A stretch of 64,000 nucleotides of DNA, taken from positions 1-64,000 of the forward strand of contig CANGYJ010000008.1 in NCBI GenBank assembly GCA_947458455.1. Reading direction: 5' to 3'. The DNA is from Verrucomicrobiaceae bacterium (GTDB lineage Bacteria; Verrucomicrobiota; Verrucomicrobiia; Verrucomicrobiales; Verrucomicrobiaceae). Under the pieces are notes generated by a model. It was not told where the DNA came from. It saw only the letters and a program-made list of their open reading frames with translations, and did not search any database. Below are positions 15,337 through 24,044 of this stretch, piece after piece (within the stretch, counting starts at the first letter, position 1; every line of letters starts with the position of its first letter). The position numbers and the translations under genes are program-made.

Positions 15337-16314
15337 ATGGCTGCTCTACCTCCTCTCCCCGGTGCTCCAAAGATACGCGTCAACTCAGCGCTCATCCTCG
15401 GCATCCTCATCGCCCTCATCGTTGTGGTGGGCCTCTTTTCGAGCTTTTACTCCGTCCCGGCAAACTCCGTGGCCGTGGTGCAGCGCTTCGGCGCTTACTT
15501 AAAAACCTCCGAGCCCGGCCTGCACTTCAAGCTGCCGTGGGGTATCGACACCATCACGCCGGTCGAAGTCGCCCGACAGCAGAAGCTCGAATTCGGCTTT
15601 GCCACGCAGGGAGCCACGAACTCCTACCAATACGCCGAAACCTACGAGGAGATGGAGCAGGAGAAGACGATGGTCACTGGCGATCTGAACACCGCACTCG
15701 TCGAATGGGTCGTCCAATACACTATTGAAGAGCCGGAGAAGTATCTCTTCACCTTCCGCGATCCGCTTCAAACGCTCCGCGACCTCGCCGAGGCCTCCAT
15801 GCGTGAGGTGGTAGGAGATCGCAGTGTGGATGAAGTGCTCACCGTGGGCCGCCAGGAGATGGAAATCAAAGCCGCCGAGCGTCTCCGCCAGCTCGTCCAG
15901 ACGCTGGACATCGGCATCCGCATTGATCAGATCCAGCTCGGCAATGTGAATCCCCCGCGCAGCGTCGAGATGAGTTTCAGCGATGTGAACAAGGCGCAGC
16001 AGGAGAAAGAATCCGCCGTGAACCAGGCCAAGGCCGAATACTTCAAAGCCGTGCCGCGTGCCCGTGGCGAGGCCAAGCAAAAGATCAGCACGGCCGAAGG
16101 CTATGCCACCAAACGCGTCAACGAAGCCGAGGGCGATGCGAACCGCTTCCAGGCCCTGCTCACCGAGTTCAAGAAAGCGCCGGAGGTCACGAAAAAGCGC
16201 ATGTACCTCGAAACCATGTCCGAGATCCTCCCTGGCGTGCCCGGCAAGGTCATCCTAGATGAAAAAGTGCCGCAGTTCCTGCCGCTCATGAACCTCAACT
16301 CCCTGGCGAAGTAA
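15337..16314 (+). CDS. hflK: HflK-like SPFH/prohibitin-domain protein
   Basis: HflK and HflC form a membrane complex that restrains the FtsH protease. The 325-residue product has a short cytoplasmic N-terminus with prolines, one membrane helix (A-L-I-L-G-I-L-I-A-L-I-V-V-V), then the SPFH domain beginning with V-P-A-N-S-V-A-V-V-Q-R-F-G and P-G-L-H-F-K-L-P-W-G-I-D. A long charged coiled coil (A-E-G-Y-A-T-K-R-V-N-E-A-E-G) and a short C-terminus follow. The Gly-rich start of E. coli HflK is replaced by a Pro-rich one. It lies four bases upstream of hflC, in an operon. Confidence 0.9.
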   Translation: MAALPPLPGAPKIRVNSALILGILIALIVVVGLFSSFYSVPANSVAVVQRFGAYLKTSEPGLHFKLPWGIDTITPVEVARQQKLEFGFATQGATNSYQYAETYEEMEQEKTMVTGDLNTALVEWVVQYTIEEPEKYLFTFRDPLQTLRDLAEASMREVVGDRSVDEVLTVGRQEMEIKAAERLRQLVQTLDIGIRIDQIQLGNVNPPRSVEMSFSDVNKAQQEKESAVNQAKAEYFKAVPRARGEAKQKISTAEGYATKRVNEAEGDANRFQALLTEFKKAPEVTKKRMYLETMSEILPGVPGKVILDEKVPQFLPLMNLNSLAK

Positions 16315-16318
16315 TCCC

Positions 16319-17359
16319 ATGAAAGCCACACTCATTCTCATCGGCATCTTCGCCCTTTCCATCCTACTCGGCAGCGGCTTCTACACCGTCGATATGACGG
16401 AGCAGGTCATCATCACCCAGTTCGGCATGCCTGTGGGCGAGTCCGTCACCGAGGCCGGCCTGCACTGGAAGACGCCCTTCATCCAAAGCGTGAACCGCTT
16501 TGAAAAACGCGTCATGGAATGGGACGGCCCCGCCGCCAAAATGCCCACCAAGGATAAGGTCTTCGTCGTCGTCGATACCTTTGGCCGATGGCAGGTCGAT
16601 AACGTGCTCATCTATTTCAAGAAGCTCCGTGATGAGCGCACCGCCCTCAGCCGCCTCAACGACATTCTCGGCAGCGAAACGCGCAACGTGATCGCCCGGC
16701 ACAACTTCATCGAGGCCGTGCGCACCACCAAGGATCGCGTCGTCTCGCCGGAGGCCCTCGCGATGAGCGCCGCCATGTCCACCCACACGAAAGATGCCGC
16801 TCCGCAAGGCCTGCCGCCCATCACCAAAGGCCGCGTCATGCTGGAGGAGGAGATTTTCAAAAGCGCCGAATCGAAGGTGAAGGAATACGGCGTGAGACTC
16901 CTCGACGTGCGTTTCAAGCGCATCGACTACGATGCCAGCGTCAGCGCCTCCATCTTCCAGCGCATGATGACGGAGCGTCAAAAGATCGCCGAGATGCATC
17001 GCAGCGAAGGCGCTGGCCAGGCCGCAGAAATCCTCGGCGAACGCGAGCGCGATCTCGCCGAGATCGAATCCGAAGCCTACCGCAGGGTGCAAGAAGTCGA
17101 AGGTGCCGCCGATGCCAAGGCCACCGAGATCTATGCGAAGGCCTACAACCAGTCTCCCGAGGCCGTGCAGCTCTTTGAATTCATCAAAACCATGGATGCC
17201 TACAAGAAGCTCATCACCACCGATACCCAGATGATCTTCACCACGGACAGCGATCTCTTCCGCTACCTCAAATCCGCCGATCCGCAGACTGCCCCCGCCT
17301 CGAAGCCCACCATCCCCGATGCGCTGAGCAAACTGCCCACGCTGCTCGAAGTGAAGTAA
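16319..17359 (+). CDS. hflC: HflC-like SPFH/prohibitin-domain protein
   Basis: The 346-residue partner of HflK has an N-terminal membrane helix (L-I-L-I-G-I-F-A-L-S-I-L-L-G), then T-E-Q-V-I-I-T-Q-F-G and G-L-H-W-K-T-P-F-I, the SPFH hallmarks. The M-x-x-E-R-Q-K-I-A-E coiled coil and the S-D-L-F-R-Y-L-K end match HflC. It is somewhat longer than the E. coli protein because of an insert around residues 155-175 (T-H-T-K-D-A-A-P-Q-G). Its stop touches the start of the following phosphatase-fold gene. Confidence 0.92.
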   Translation: MKATLILIGIFALSILLGSGFYTVDMTEQVIITQFGMPVGESVTEAGLHWKTPFIQSVNRFEKRVMEWDGPAAKMPTKDKVFVVVDTFGRWQVDNVLIYFKKLRDERTALSRLNDILGSETRNVIARHNFIEAVRTTKDRVVSPEALAMSAAMSTHTKDAAPQGLPPITKGRVMLEEEIFKSAESKVKEYGVRLLDVRFKRIDYDASVSASIFQRMMTERQKIAEMHRSEGAGQAAEILGERERDLAEIESEAYRRVQEVEGAADAKATEIYAKAYNQSPEAVQLFEFIKTMDAYKKLITTDTQMIFTTDSDLFRYLKSADPQTAPASKPTIPDALSKLPTLLEVK

Positions 17360-18319
17360 ATGGCCTCCGCACGCTCCTTCTGGCGCCTGAGCGCCTCCTT
17401 CACCGGCCTGATCGAGACCGCCTGCATCCTCGCTCTCGCCGGAACCTGGCTCGGCAGCCTCGGCTCCCTCCATTGGCTGCTCGATCTCTTCTCGCACTTC
17501 CGGCTGCAATACGTCGTCCTGTGCCTGCTGGTGATCGTTTTTGCGGTTTGGAAGCGGAAGAAGCTTTTGGGCCTCATCGCCGTCGTTTCGCTGTTTTGGA
17601 ATGCCTGGCCTGTTTTTGAGGTTCATCGGACTGGAGAGGCGGGCGAAGGCAAGCTCTCGCTGATGACCTTCAATGTCTTCTACGAGCACCAGCAGCCCGA
17701 ACGCGTCATCGAGTATGTGTTGAAGGCCGATGCCGACATCGTCTGCCTCCTTGAGACCGACTCGAACTGGACCAACCACCTCCAACCGCTTCGTGACAAG
17801 TATCCGCACCATGCCGAGGAGCTCGAATACGGTGCCTTCGGCTTCGCCTGCTTCACGCGTCTGCCCATGAAGAGCATGACCACGCGTTACTTCGCTCACG
17901 GCCTCTACCCGAGTCTCATCATGCAGCTCGAGCACGACAGCAAACCTCTCACCGTCATCGCCACGCATCCCCCGCCGCCGATGAGCAGCCAAACCGCCGC
18001 CATCTGGCAAAAGCAGTTCATCGAGATCGCGAAGTTCGCCTCGACCATCCCACACGACCTCATCGTCGCGGGCGACCTCAACGCCACCCCATGGTGCCAC
18101 GGCATGCGCCTCCTCCAAACCGGCAGCGGCCTTGAGTTCCGCACCGCTGCCCCCGTCTGGCCGCCCACCTGGGGCCTCAACCTCCCCATGATGATCCCCA
18201 TCGACCACGTCCTCGTGAAAGGCGAACTCAGCATCATGCAGCGCACCATCGGCACCGATGTCGGATCGGATCATCGACCTGTTTTGGTCAGGTTGCTCCG
18301 GCTGGTCGATCGGCCTTGA
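17360..18319 (+). CDS. Membrane-anchored endonuclease/exonuclease/phosphatase-family protein
   Basis: The 319-residue product starts on the base following the hflC stop codon. Residues 15-85 contain about three membrane helices; the rest is an EEP (DNase I-like) domain. The catalytic pattern can be followed: T-F-N-V-F-Y (Asn), L-L-E-T-D-S-N-W (metal-binding Glu), a His in A-T-H-P, A-G-D-L-N-A-T-P-W (Asp/Asn), and G-S-D-H-R-P-V (Asp-His pair). This arrangement is common among outer-surface EEP proteins that act on nucleic acids or phosphoesters outside the membrane. The substrate cannot be told from sequence. Coupling to hflKC suggests co-expression. Confidence 0.88.
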   Translation: MASARSFWRLSASFTGLIETACILALAGTWLGSLGSLHWLLDLFSHFRLQYVVLCLLVIVFAVWKRKKLLGLIAVVSLFWNAWPVFEVHRTGEAGEGKLSLMTFNVFYEHQQPERVIEYVLKADADIVCLLETDSNWTNHLQPLRDKYPHHAEELEYGAFGFACFTRLPMKSMTTRYFAHGLYPSLIMQLEHDSKPLTVIATHPPPPMSSQTAAIWQKQFIEIAKFASTIPHDLIVAGDLNATPWCHGMRLLQTGSGLEFRTAAPVWPPTWGLNLPMMIPIDHVLVKGELSIMQRTIGTDVGSDHRPVLVRLLRLVDRP

Positions 18320-18426
18320 TCCAGAGAGCCGAGATCCAAAACCGGCAGGAACTTCCACCTGCTCATTCCTTTGAGGTCGGCCACACTCCGCGCCCATGAT
18401 CCCGAACCTCATGAAAGGAGCCGCGC

Positions 18427-18660
18427 ATGCCGCTGGATGAAGCCGTAGGCTGCTTTGTCGGCCTTTTACGCTTTTTCGCCTTCGCGGCGGAGGTTGTACT
18501 GGAGTGGTGTGGTGAGTGGTTTCTCGGCTACATCGGCAAATGGACGCTCTACACCCTCTCGCTGGGGCATTGCGACCGCGACCACGAGGACGGCGTGAGC
18601 ATCTTGACCGGGTTGCTGGTTTGCATGAGCCTGGTCGTACTTGGCGTTTGGCTGCTTTGA
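18427..18660 (+). CDS. Small membrane protein
   Basis: The 77-residue product has two hydrophobic segments (F-V-G-L-L-R-F-F-A-F-A-A-E-V-V-L, and the C-terminal L-T-G-L-L-V-C-M-S-L-V-V-L-G-V). They flank a Trp-rich loop and the motif H-C-D-R-D-H-E-D, whose Cys, His and Asp could bind a metal. A good ribosome-binding site (AAAGGAG, 18414-18420) precedes the ATG by six bases, one of the few clear ones in this window, and decides the start. Function unknown. Confidence 0.6.
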   Translation: MPLDEAVGCFVGLLRFFAFAAEVVLEWCGEWFLGYIGKWTLYTLSLGHCDRDHEDGVSILTGLLVCMSLVVLGVWLL

Positions 18661-18693
18661 CTTTCACCACTGTAGGCCTGTAGATTCGCGTGC

Positions 18694-18999
18694 ATGCATC
18701 AATCACGACTCCTCTTCATTTTCGCAGCGGTTATTTGGCTGTCTGGATGCAAAAGCACTGATACCCAACCTGAAAGCGAGTCTTCTGAAGTCATCGGCAG
18801 CGCCAGCATGGATGCAGATCGGATGATAACAGTGATGCTCCGAGCGGAAGACGATCATAGAATAATGGGGAATGCCGCCTTCTTCATGAACCCAGATCAC
18901 AAGGACTACCACACGACGATCCAGCACGTCGGCGGTCTGAAGCCGGGACAATCCAAGCCCTATCCGGCTTGGCCAGAAGACCAAACGAAGGGCAACTGA
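18694..18999 (+). CDS. Small predicted lipoprotein
   Basis: The 101-residue product has a signal ending W-L-S-G-C-K, a clear lipobox. The mature part (about 82 residues) is polar, with a Ser/Glu stretch followed by a region containing M-N-P-D-H-K-D-Y-H and H-V-G-G-L-K-P-G. It lies between the small membrane protein and the DUF1549 gene on the same strand. No family is recognised. Confidence 0.65.
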   Translation: MHQSRLLFIFAAVIWLSGCKSTDTQPESESSEVIGSASMDADRMITVMLRAEDDHRIMGNAAFFMNPDHKDYHTTIQHVGGLKPGQSKPYPAWPEDQTKGN

Positions 19000-19046
19000 G
19001 TCTCCAAAGACAAAAGCGCCTCCCCTGCCCCGTAGGTTCACACGAC

Positions 19047-21233
19047 ATGAACCTGCGTCCCCTCATCCTCCTCGCTGCCGCGCCTGCTTTCGCGGCGGAT
19101 GCCCCGCGTCCGCTGAACTTCGCGAACGACATCGTGCCCATCCTCACCAAAGGCGGCTGCAACAGCGGCGGCTGCCACGGCAAGGCGGGTGGTCAAAACG
19201 GGTTCAAGCTCTCGCTGCTCGGTTTTGAGCCGCAGGAGGACTATGAGCACATCGTCAAAGAAGCACGCGGCCGCCGTGTGTTTCCGGGATCGCCGCAGCA
19301 GAGCCTGCTTTTGACGAAAGGCACCGCGCAACTCCCGCACGGCGGCGGGAAGAAGCTCGATCCGAACTCCGAGGACTACGCCGATCTCGTGCGCTGGATT
19401 CGCGAAGGCATGCCCTATGGCAAGGACAGCGACCCCAAGATGGCCAGCATCCGCGTGGAGCCGCCGATGCTCACCATGCCGCTCAAAGGCGCCCAGCAGC
19501 TCAAGGTGACCGCGCATTACACCGACGGCTCCACCCGCGATGTGACGAAGCGGGCGCTTTATGAAGCGAATGAGAAAGCGATGGCCGAAACGAGCGAAAC
19601 CGGCCTTGTGACCCTCTTTGACCTACCCGGCGATGTCGCCGTGATGGTGCGCTATCAGGGTAAAGTCTCCACTTTCCGCGCCACGGTGCCGCTGGGGGCT
19701 CCCGTGGCCACTTTGCCGCCAGTGAGCAACTTCGTGGACGACCTCGTCTTCGCCAAATTGAAGACCATCGGCATCCCGCCCTCTGAAATCGCCGATGACG
19801 GCACTTTCATCCGCCGCGTCACGCTCGACATCGTGGGCCGACTGCCGACCGCGCCGGAGATGAAGGACTTCATGGCCTCGAAAGACGCCAAGAAGCGCAC
19901 CACGCTCGTCGATCGCCTGCTCGACAGCCCAGACTACGCGGAGTTCTTCGCCAACAAATGGAGCTCGCTGCTTCGCAATCAGCGCACGCAGCCCGTCTAT
20001 GCACGCGGCACCTATCTTTTCTGGCAGTGGATTCGCGACAGCATCGCGGACAACAAACCTTATGACCGCTTCGTGCGTGAAGTCGTCGCTGCAGCGGGCG
20101 ACATCGACCACAGCCCGGCCGTGGCCTGGTATCGGCAGGTCAAAGAGCAGAAGCAGCAGATGGAGGACGTGGCGCAGCTCTTCCTCGGCACCCGCATGCA
20201 GTGTGCGCAGTGCCACCACCACCCCTTCGAGAAATGGAGCCAGCAGGACTACTATGGCTTCGCCGCCTTCTTCGCGAATGTGGCCCGCAAGCCCGGTGCC
20301 TTCACCGGCGAAGAAATGATCTACAACAAACGCGGCACCGCGCAGACCGTGAACATCCGCACGAAGCAGCCCGTGATGCCCACCAGCCTCGGCGGCAGCG
20401 CTTTGAAGCTCAAACCCGAGCAGGACCCGCGTCACTCCCTCGCCGAGTGGATGAGTGCCAAGGACAATCCCTTTTTTGCTCACACGCTGGTGAATCGTTA
20501 CTGGAAGCACTTCTTCAATCGCGGCCTTGTCGAACCCGAGGACGACATGCGTGAGACAAACCCACCGGTGAATCCCGAGCTGCTCAGCGCCCTCGCCACT
20601 GACTTCATGAAAAGCGGTTACGACATGAAGAAACTCATCCGCACCATCACCACGAGCACCACTTACCAGCTCAGCGCCGTGCCGAATGCGCACAACGCCA
20701 AAGACCGCCAAAATTTCAGCCGCTACTACCCGAAACGCCTCAACGCCGAGGTGCTCTACGACGCCGTGAACACGCTGCTCGATGTGGAAAGCAACTTCGC
20801 CGGCCAAGCCCCCGGCACCCGCGCCGTGGCGCTCCCGGACAACAGCTACAACCAAAGCACCTACTTCCTCAGTGTCTTCGGCCGCCCCGATTCATCGAGC
20901 GCCTGCGAATGCGAACGCACCCAAGAAGCCAGCCTCGCCCAAAGCTTGCACCTGCTGAATGCCGCCGACATCCAGACCCAGCTCGCCCGTGGCAATGGCC
21001 GCGCCGACATGCTCACCAAGGACACCCGCCCCGACGACGACAAAATCACCGACCTCTACCACATCGCCCTCAGCCGCGACCCGAACGCCAACGAAGTGAA
21101 ATTCGCCCGCAGCCATCTGGAAAAGAAAACCAACGGCAAAACCGGCGACGTGGCCTTCAAAGGCAAAAAAGAGGCTTTTGAAGACATCTTGTGGGCCTTG
21201 CTGAACACGAAGGAGTTTTTGTTCAATCATTGA
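19047..21233 (+). CDS. Secreted DUF1549/DUF1553 protein with N-terminal cytochrome-like domain
   Basis: The 728-residue protein has a signal peptide (A-A-A-P-A-F-A-A), then an N-terminal domain with G-G-C-N-S-G-G-C-H-G, the CX4CH variant that is usual in this family instead of CX2CH. A bacterial Ig-like domain (around residues 135-215) follows. DUF1549 is at about 225-430, including C-A-Q-C-H-H-H-P-F, and DUF1553 (N-R-Y-W-K-H-F-F-N-R-G) fills the C-terminal half. These proteins are abundant in planctomycetes and Verrucomicrobia, usually paired with a second secreted protein, as with the next gene. Function is uncertain; electron transfer linked to polysaccharide breakdown is the common proposal. 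The ATG at 19047 gives the signal. Confidence 0.9.
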   Translation: MNLRPLILLAAAPAFAADAPRPLNFANDIVPILTKGGCNSGGCHGKAGGQNGFKLSLLGFEPQEDYEHIVKEARGRRVFPGSPQQSLLLTKGTAQLPHGGGKKLDPNSEDYADLVRWIREGMPYGKDSDPKMASIRVEPPMLTMPLKGAQQLKVTAHYTDGSTRDVTKRALYEANEKAMAETSETGLVTLFDLPGDVAVMVRYQGKVSTFRATVPLGAPVATLPPVSNFVDDLVFAKLKTIGIPPSEIADDGTFIRRVTLDIVGRLPTAPEMKDFMASKDAKKRTTLVDRLLDSPDYAEFFANKWSSLLRNQRTQPVYARGTYLFWQWIRDSIADNKPYDRFVREVVAAAGDIDHSPAVAWYRQVKEQKQQMEDVAQLFLGTRMQCAQCHHHPFEKWSQQDYYGFAAFFANVARKPGAFTGEEMIYNKRGTAQTVNIRTKQPVMPTSLGGSALKLKPEQDPRHSLAEWMSAKDNPFFAHTLVNRYWKHFFNRGLVEPEDDMRETNPPVNPELLSALATDFMKSGYDMKKLIRTITTSTTYQLSAVPNAHNAKDRQNFSRYYPKRLNAEVLYDAVNTLLDVESNFAGQAPGTRAVALPDNSYNQSTYFLSVFGRPDSSSACECERTQEASLAQSLHLLNAADIQTQLARGNGRADMLTKDTRPDDDKITDLYHIALSRDPNANEVKFARSHLEKKTNGKTGDVAFKGKKEAFEDILWALLNTKEFLFNH

Positions 21234-21293
21234 TCGCCGTCTCCAGCGGAGCGCGGACGCCCTCGTCCGCATTCATGAAATGGAAAACTCAGA

Positions 21294-23390
21294 ATGAAGA
21301 AAGTCACTAGTCCCATGATTCGCCGCACGTCTGCTTCCTCATGCGCATTCAAACTCGCGACAGCGTCCTGGAGTGCGCTGGCCCTCCAGCGCTTTTCGGG
21401 AGTCCGCAGGCCTACGAAAAGCTCCAGAGGACTGGAGCACTCCAAAACGCTGTCGCGCCTTTTCGGGCTTTGCGTGTTGATTTGCTCGCCCCTTGTATCG
21501 AACTCCTATTCCCAAGCCATCTTCCCCTCGCCCGTGCTCACGAGCCTTTCACCGCTCGGTGGAAAGCCGGGGACGAGTGTGGAGCTGACGCTGCGAGGAA
21601 CGGATCTTGATGGGCCGAAGGCGGTTTTGATTGGAGATCGCGCGGTTCCGATCACGGCGGTGACGAAGGCGGCGCTGGTGCTGCCTGCGGACATGCCGGA
21701 TGGCCTTCATGATTTGCGTTTTGTCGGTCGATATGGCGTGAGCAACCCGCGGGTGTTTCAGGTGAGCAAGCATGCAAGCGTGGAGTCGCCAGGAACGAAC
21801 GCTAAGCCGGACAAGGCGCATGCGGTGAAGGTCGGCGATGCGATTCAAGGTGCGTTCAAGGCCACGACGCCGCAATGGTTCAGCTTCGAGGCCAAGAAGG
21901 GCCAGACGATCACCGCGAGCTATGACGGGCAGCGCTTTGACACACGCACGGAGCTGCTGGGGGCGATCACGGATACGCAGGGACGCGAGCTGGCCCGCAT
22001 GAAAGCTGGTGTGCTCACTTTCACCGCCCCTGCGGATGGCAGTTACCGGCTGCGGCTTCATGAGCTCATGCATCGCACGGGGGATGATTATGCTTTCCGC
22101 GTGGTGCTGGGTGTTTCGGTGCCGCCGGTCGGAAAGACCAGCCCGATCGGACCGATCTCCATCGGTGGAACGGTGAAAGGCTCCTTCGCGGGTATCCACA
22201 GCTTTGATCTGCCATTCAAAGCCGGGCAGCGTTTCGTCATCCAGGTGCTCTCGCATCAGCTCGGGCATGCGACGGACCCGCATCTGGTGATCGAGAATCT
22301 CAAAGCGGACGGCAGCACGACGGCACAGGCGGAGGTGGCGGATGCGCCGGTGATCACGCCGGCTCCAGGACTGAAATTGGAGAATCGGGACCCCGTCTAT
22401 GCGTATGAAGCGAAGGCCGATGGCACCTTTCGCATCACTTTGAACGACAACTTTGCCACGACGCTGCCTTTTGAGCTGCGCATCAGCGAAAAGGCGGAGA
22501 ACAGGCTCATCGCGCTCTACAGCTCGCTGCCGAAGGCGGCGAACGCGAAGAATGCAGAGATCGGTTATGCGAATGTCCTTCGTGGCGGCATTCATGCGCT
22601 GGAAGTGGTGGCGATGAATCGCAACTCACTGAGCGAGGCCATCGAATTGAAGGCAGAGAAGCTGCCAGCAGGCCTGACGAGCCTCGGCGGCTTCATCGGC
22701 AAAGGGCAATCACTCGGCTACATCGCCTTTCAAGCGGCGGCGGATGCTCCGACAGGTGCGAGTGTCGTCAGCAGCGTGCCAGAATCGGCCTGTGTGAGTT
22801 TTGCCGTCGCAGACGCTGCTCGTGACAATGTCCTCATCCGCCGCAGCGGCCCGCCAGCATTCGGCGTGAGCAGTTTGAGCACGCCAGCGCTGATCGTGAC
22901 GGAGAAGACGGACCTCCTCGAAGTGCCTAGGGACGGAAAGCTGGATATCGCGCTCAAAGTGACGCGTCACGCTGAATTCAGCGATGCCATCAAACTCAAG
23001 GCGCTGGGCCTCATCGACGCGGCGAAGGCTCCCGAGGCCGACATCCCGGCAAAAGCGGTCGCAGGCAAGTTCACGCTCGATGTGAAGACGCTGAAGCTCG
23101 CTCCGGGCGAATATGGCTTTATCCTTCAAGGCCCCGCGAAGATGAAAGTCCGCCGAAACCTCGAAGAACTGGCCGAAGCCGAGAAAAAGGCCCAAGAAGC
23201 CGCCGAAGCCCTCACGAAGGCCAAAGCCGACCCATCGCCCAAAGCCGCTGAGCTCGTGAAAACCGCCGAAAAGGCCAAAACAGAGGCTGACAAGGCCGTG
23301 AAGGATCAAACGACAAAGGCCGCGCCCAAAGACGCGACCTTCATCGTGTGGTCCAATCCCATACGGGTGCGGGTGGTGGCCAAGAAATAA
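21294..23390 (+). CDS. Secreted beta-sandwich protein paired with the DUF1549/DUF1553 gene
   Basis: The 698-residue product begins in an unusual N-terminus, part of which is encoded by a palindromic repeat (21356-21457). The signal-like segment (L-F-G-L-C-V-L-I-C-S-P-L-V) follows at about residue 57. After it come an IPT/TIG-like beta-sandwich (S-P-L-G-G-K-P-G-T-S-V-E-L-T-L-R-G), then pre-peptidase-like domains with W-F-S-F-E-A-K-K-G-Q and Y-R-L-R-L. The C-terminus is a charged coiled coil of Ala, Lys and Glu (residues 620-675). It follows the DUF1549 gene by 60 bp and ends convergently with the next gene. The ATG at 21294 is uncertain, because the signal peptide sits after the repeat. No catalytic residues are seen. 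Confidence 0.75.
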   Translation: MKKVTSPMIRRTSASSCAFKLATASWSALALQRFSGVRRPTKSSRGLEHSKTLSRLFGLCVLICSPLVSNSYSQAIFPSPVLTSLSPLGGKPGTSVELTLRGTDLDGPKAVLIGDRAVPITAVTKAALVLPADMPDGLHDLRFVGRYGVSNPRVFQVSKHASVESPGTNAKPDKAHAVKVGDAIQGAFKATTPQWFSFEAKKGQTITASYDGQRFDTRTELLGAITDTQGRELARMKAGVLTFTAPADGSYRLRLHELMHRTGDDYAFRVVLGVSVPPVGKTSPIGPISIGGTVKGSFAGIHSFDLPFKAGQRFVIQVLSHQLGHATDPHLVIENLKADGSTTAQAEVADAPVITPAPGLKLENRDPVYAYEAKADGTFRITLNDNFATTLPFELRISEKAENRLIALYSSLPKAANAKNAEIGYANVLRGGIHALEVVAMNRNSLSEAIELKAEKLPAGLTSLGGFIGKGQSLGYIAFQAAADAPTGASVVSSVPESACVSFAVADAARDNVLIRRSGPPAFGVSSLSTPALIVTEKTDLLEVPRDGKLDIALKVTRHAEFSDAIKLKALGLIDAAKAPEADIPAKAVAGKFTLDVKTLKLAPGEYGFILQGPAKMKVRRNLEELAEAEKKAQEAAEALTKAKADPSPKAAELVKTAEKAKTEADKAVKDQTTKAAPKDATFIVWSNPIRVRVVAKK
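21356..21457. repeat. Palindromic repeat element inside a coding region
   Basis: Arms 21356-21376 and 21437-21457 are inverted copies with two mismatches out of 21. Inside are two further hairpins: GCTGG-CCCT-CCAGC (21377-21390) and CTTTTCG...CGAAAAG (21392-21421). The nested structure is typical of interspersed palindromic elements; here it lies between the ATG and the signal peptide of a secreted protein and keeps the frame open. Confidence 0.75.
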
Positions 23391-23396
23391 GCGGGC

Positions 23397-23894
23397 TCAG
23401 GCCAGTTTGAGCTCAGGACGAGCTTCGATGGCCTTGCTGAGGCCTGGCCAGCCGCCAGGGCGCTGGGTCTGGAACATCGTGAGGTAAAGAGCAACGTGCT
23501 TCGCAGGATGGGCGGCGACGAGAGCGGCGACGGCGGCCTCGGCCTTGTCGTCGGCAATTTCGGCCGGCAGCTCCGTGATCTCGCCTTTGCCATCATGAGC
23601 GATGCCGACGCCGTCGAGGAAGGTGGTGAGCATGTCCGCCTTGCCTTTGAGGAGCCAGATTTGGAAGATCTGCTCAGTGACGCCTTCGTTGGTACGGAGG
23701 CGGAGCTGTTCTAGAAGCCAGGCGGCCTGCTTGTCCTTCGATCTCTCATAGATGAAGGAGGGGCGCAGTTTGCGCTGCGGGGCGAGGGTGTTGATGATGG
23801 CCTTGTAGGCGGGACGCTGATCGTCCTGCATGTAGCGCATGAGCTGCATCTGCATTTCGGGGCCGATGGCGGAGAGAATCTGGTTGGGTGTCAT
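23397..23894 (-). CDS. Unknown cytoplasmic helical protein
   Basis: From ATG 23894 the product has 165 residues (M-T-P-N-Q-I-L-S-A-I-G). It is helical and rich in Met and Gln near the start (M-Q-M-Q-L-M-R-Y-M-Q), with a C-terminal segment H-V-A-L-Y-L-T-M-F-Q. No signal peptide or membrane helix is seen. The open frame upstream runs over a terminator hairpin and is not part of the gene. It converges on the beta-sandwich gene with six bases between stops. I do not recognise the family. Confidence 0.6.
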   Translation of the reverse strand: MTPNQILSAIGPEMQMQLMRYMQDDQRPAYKAIINTLAPQRKLRPSFIYERSKDKQAAWLLEQLRLRTNEGVTEQIFQIWLLKGKADMLTTFLDGVGIAHDGKGEITELPAEIADDKAEAAVAALVAAHPAKHVALYLTMFQTQRPGGWPGLSKAIEARPELKLA

Positions 23895-23959
23895 GGGAAA
23901 GGCGGCCCGGTGAGTACCATGCGGGCGGGAGAGAGGCAAGATGGGGAATGATGAAGACG

Positions 23960-23994
23960 AAAAAAAGGAGCCGACCTTTTGAGGGATCGGCTCC
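23960..23994 (-). terminator. Rho-independent terminator after the Gfo/Idh/MocA gene
   Basis: GGAGCCGA (23967-23974) pairs with TCGGCTCC (23987-23994) around a 12-base loop, and the minus strand continues into a run of T. It sits 50 bp downstream of the oxidoreductase stop. Confidence 0.85.
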
Positions 23995-24044
23995 GTGGGA
24001 GGGATGAGGCCAAGCGGGGCAGACAGGAGTGCCTGCCTCACGAT

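Noticed and set aside
16364..18706. 780-residue minus-strand frame across hflK-hflC and the EEP gene
   Set aside because: It is the complement of three well-recognised genes and reads as low-complexity Asp, Glu and Gly with no domain.
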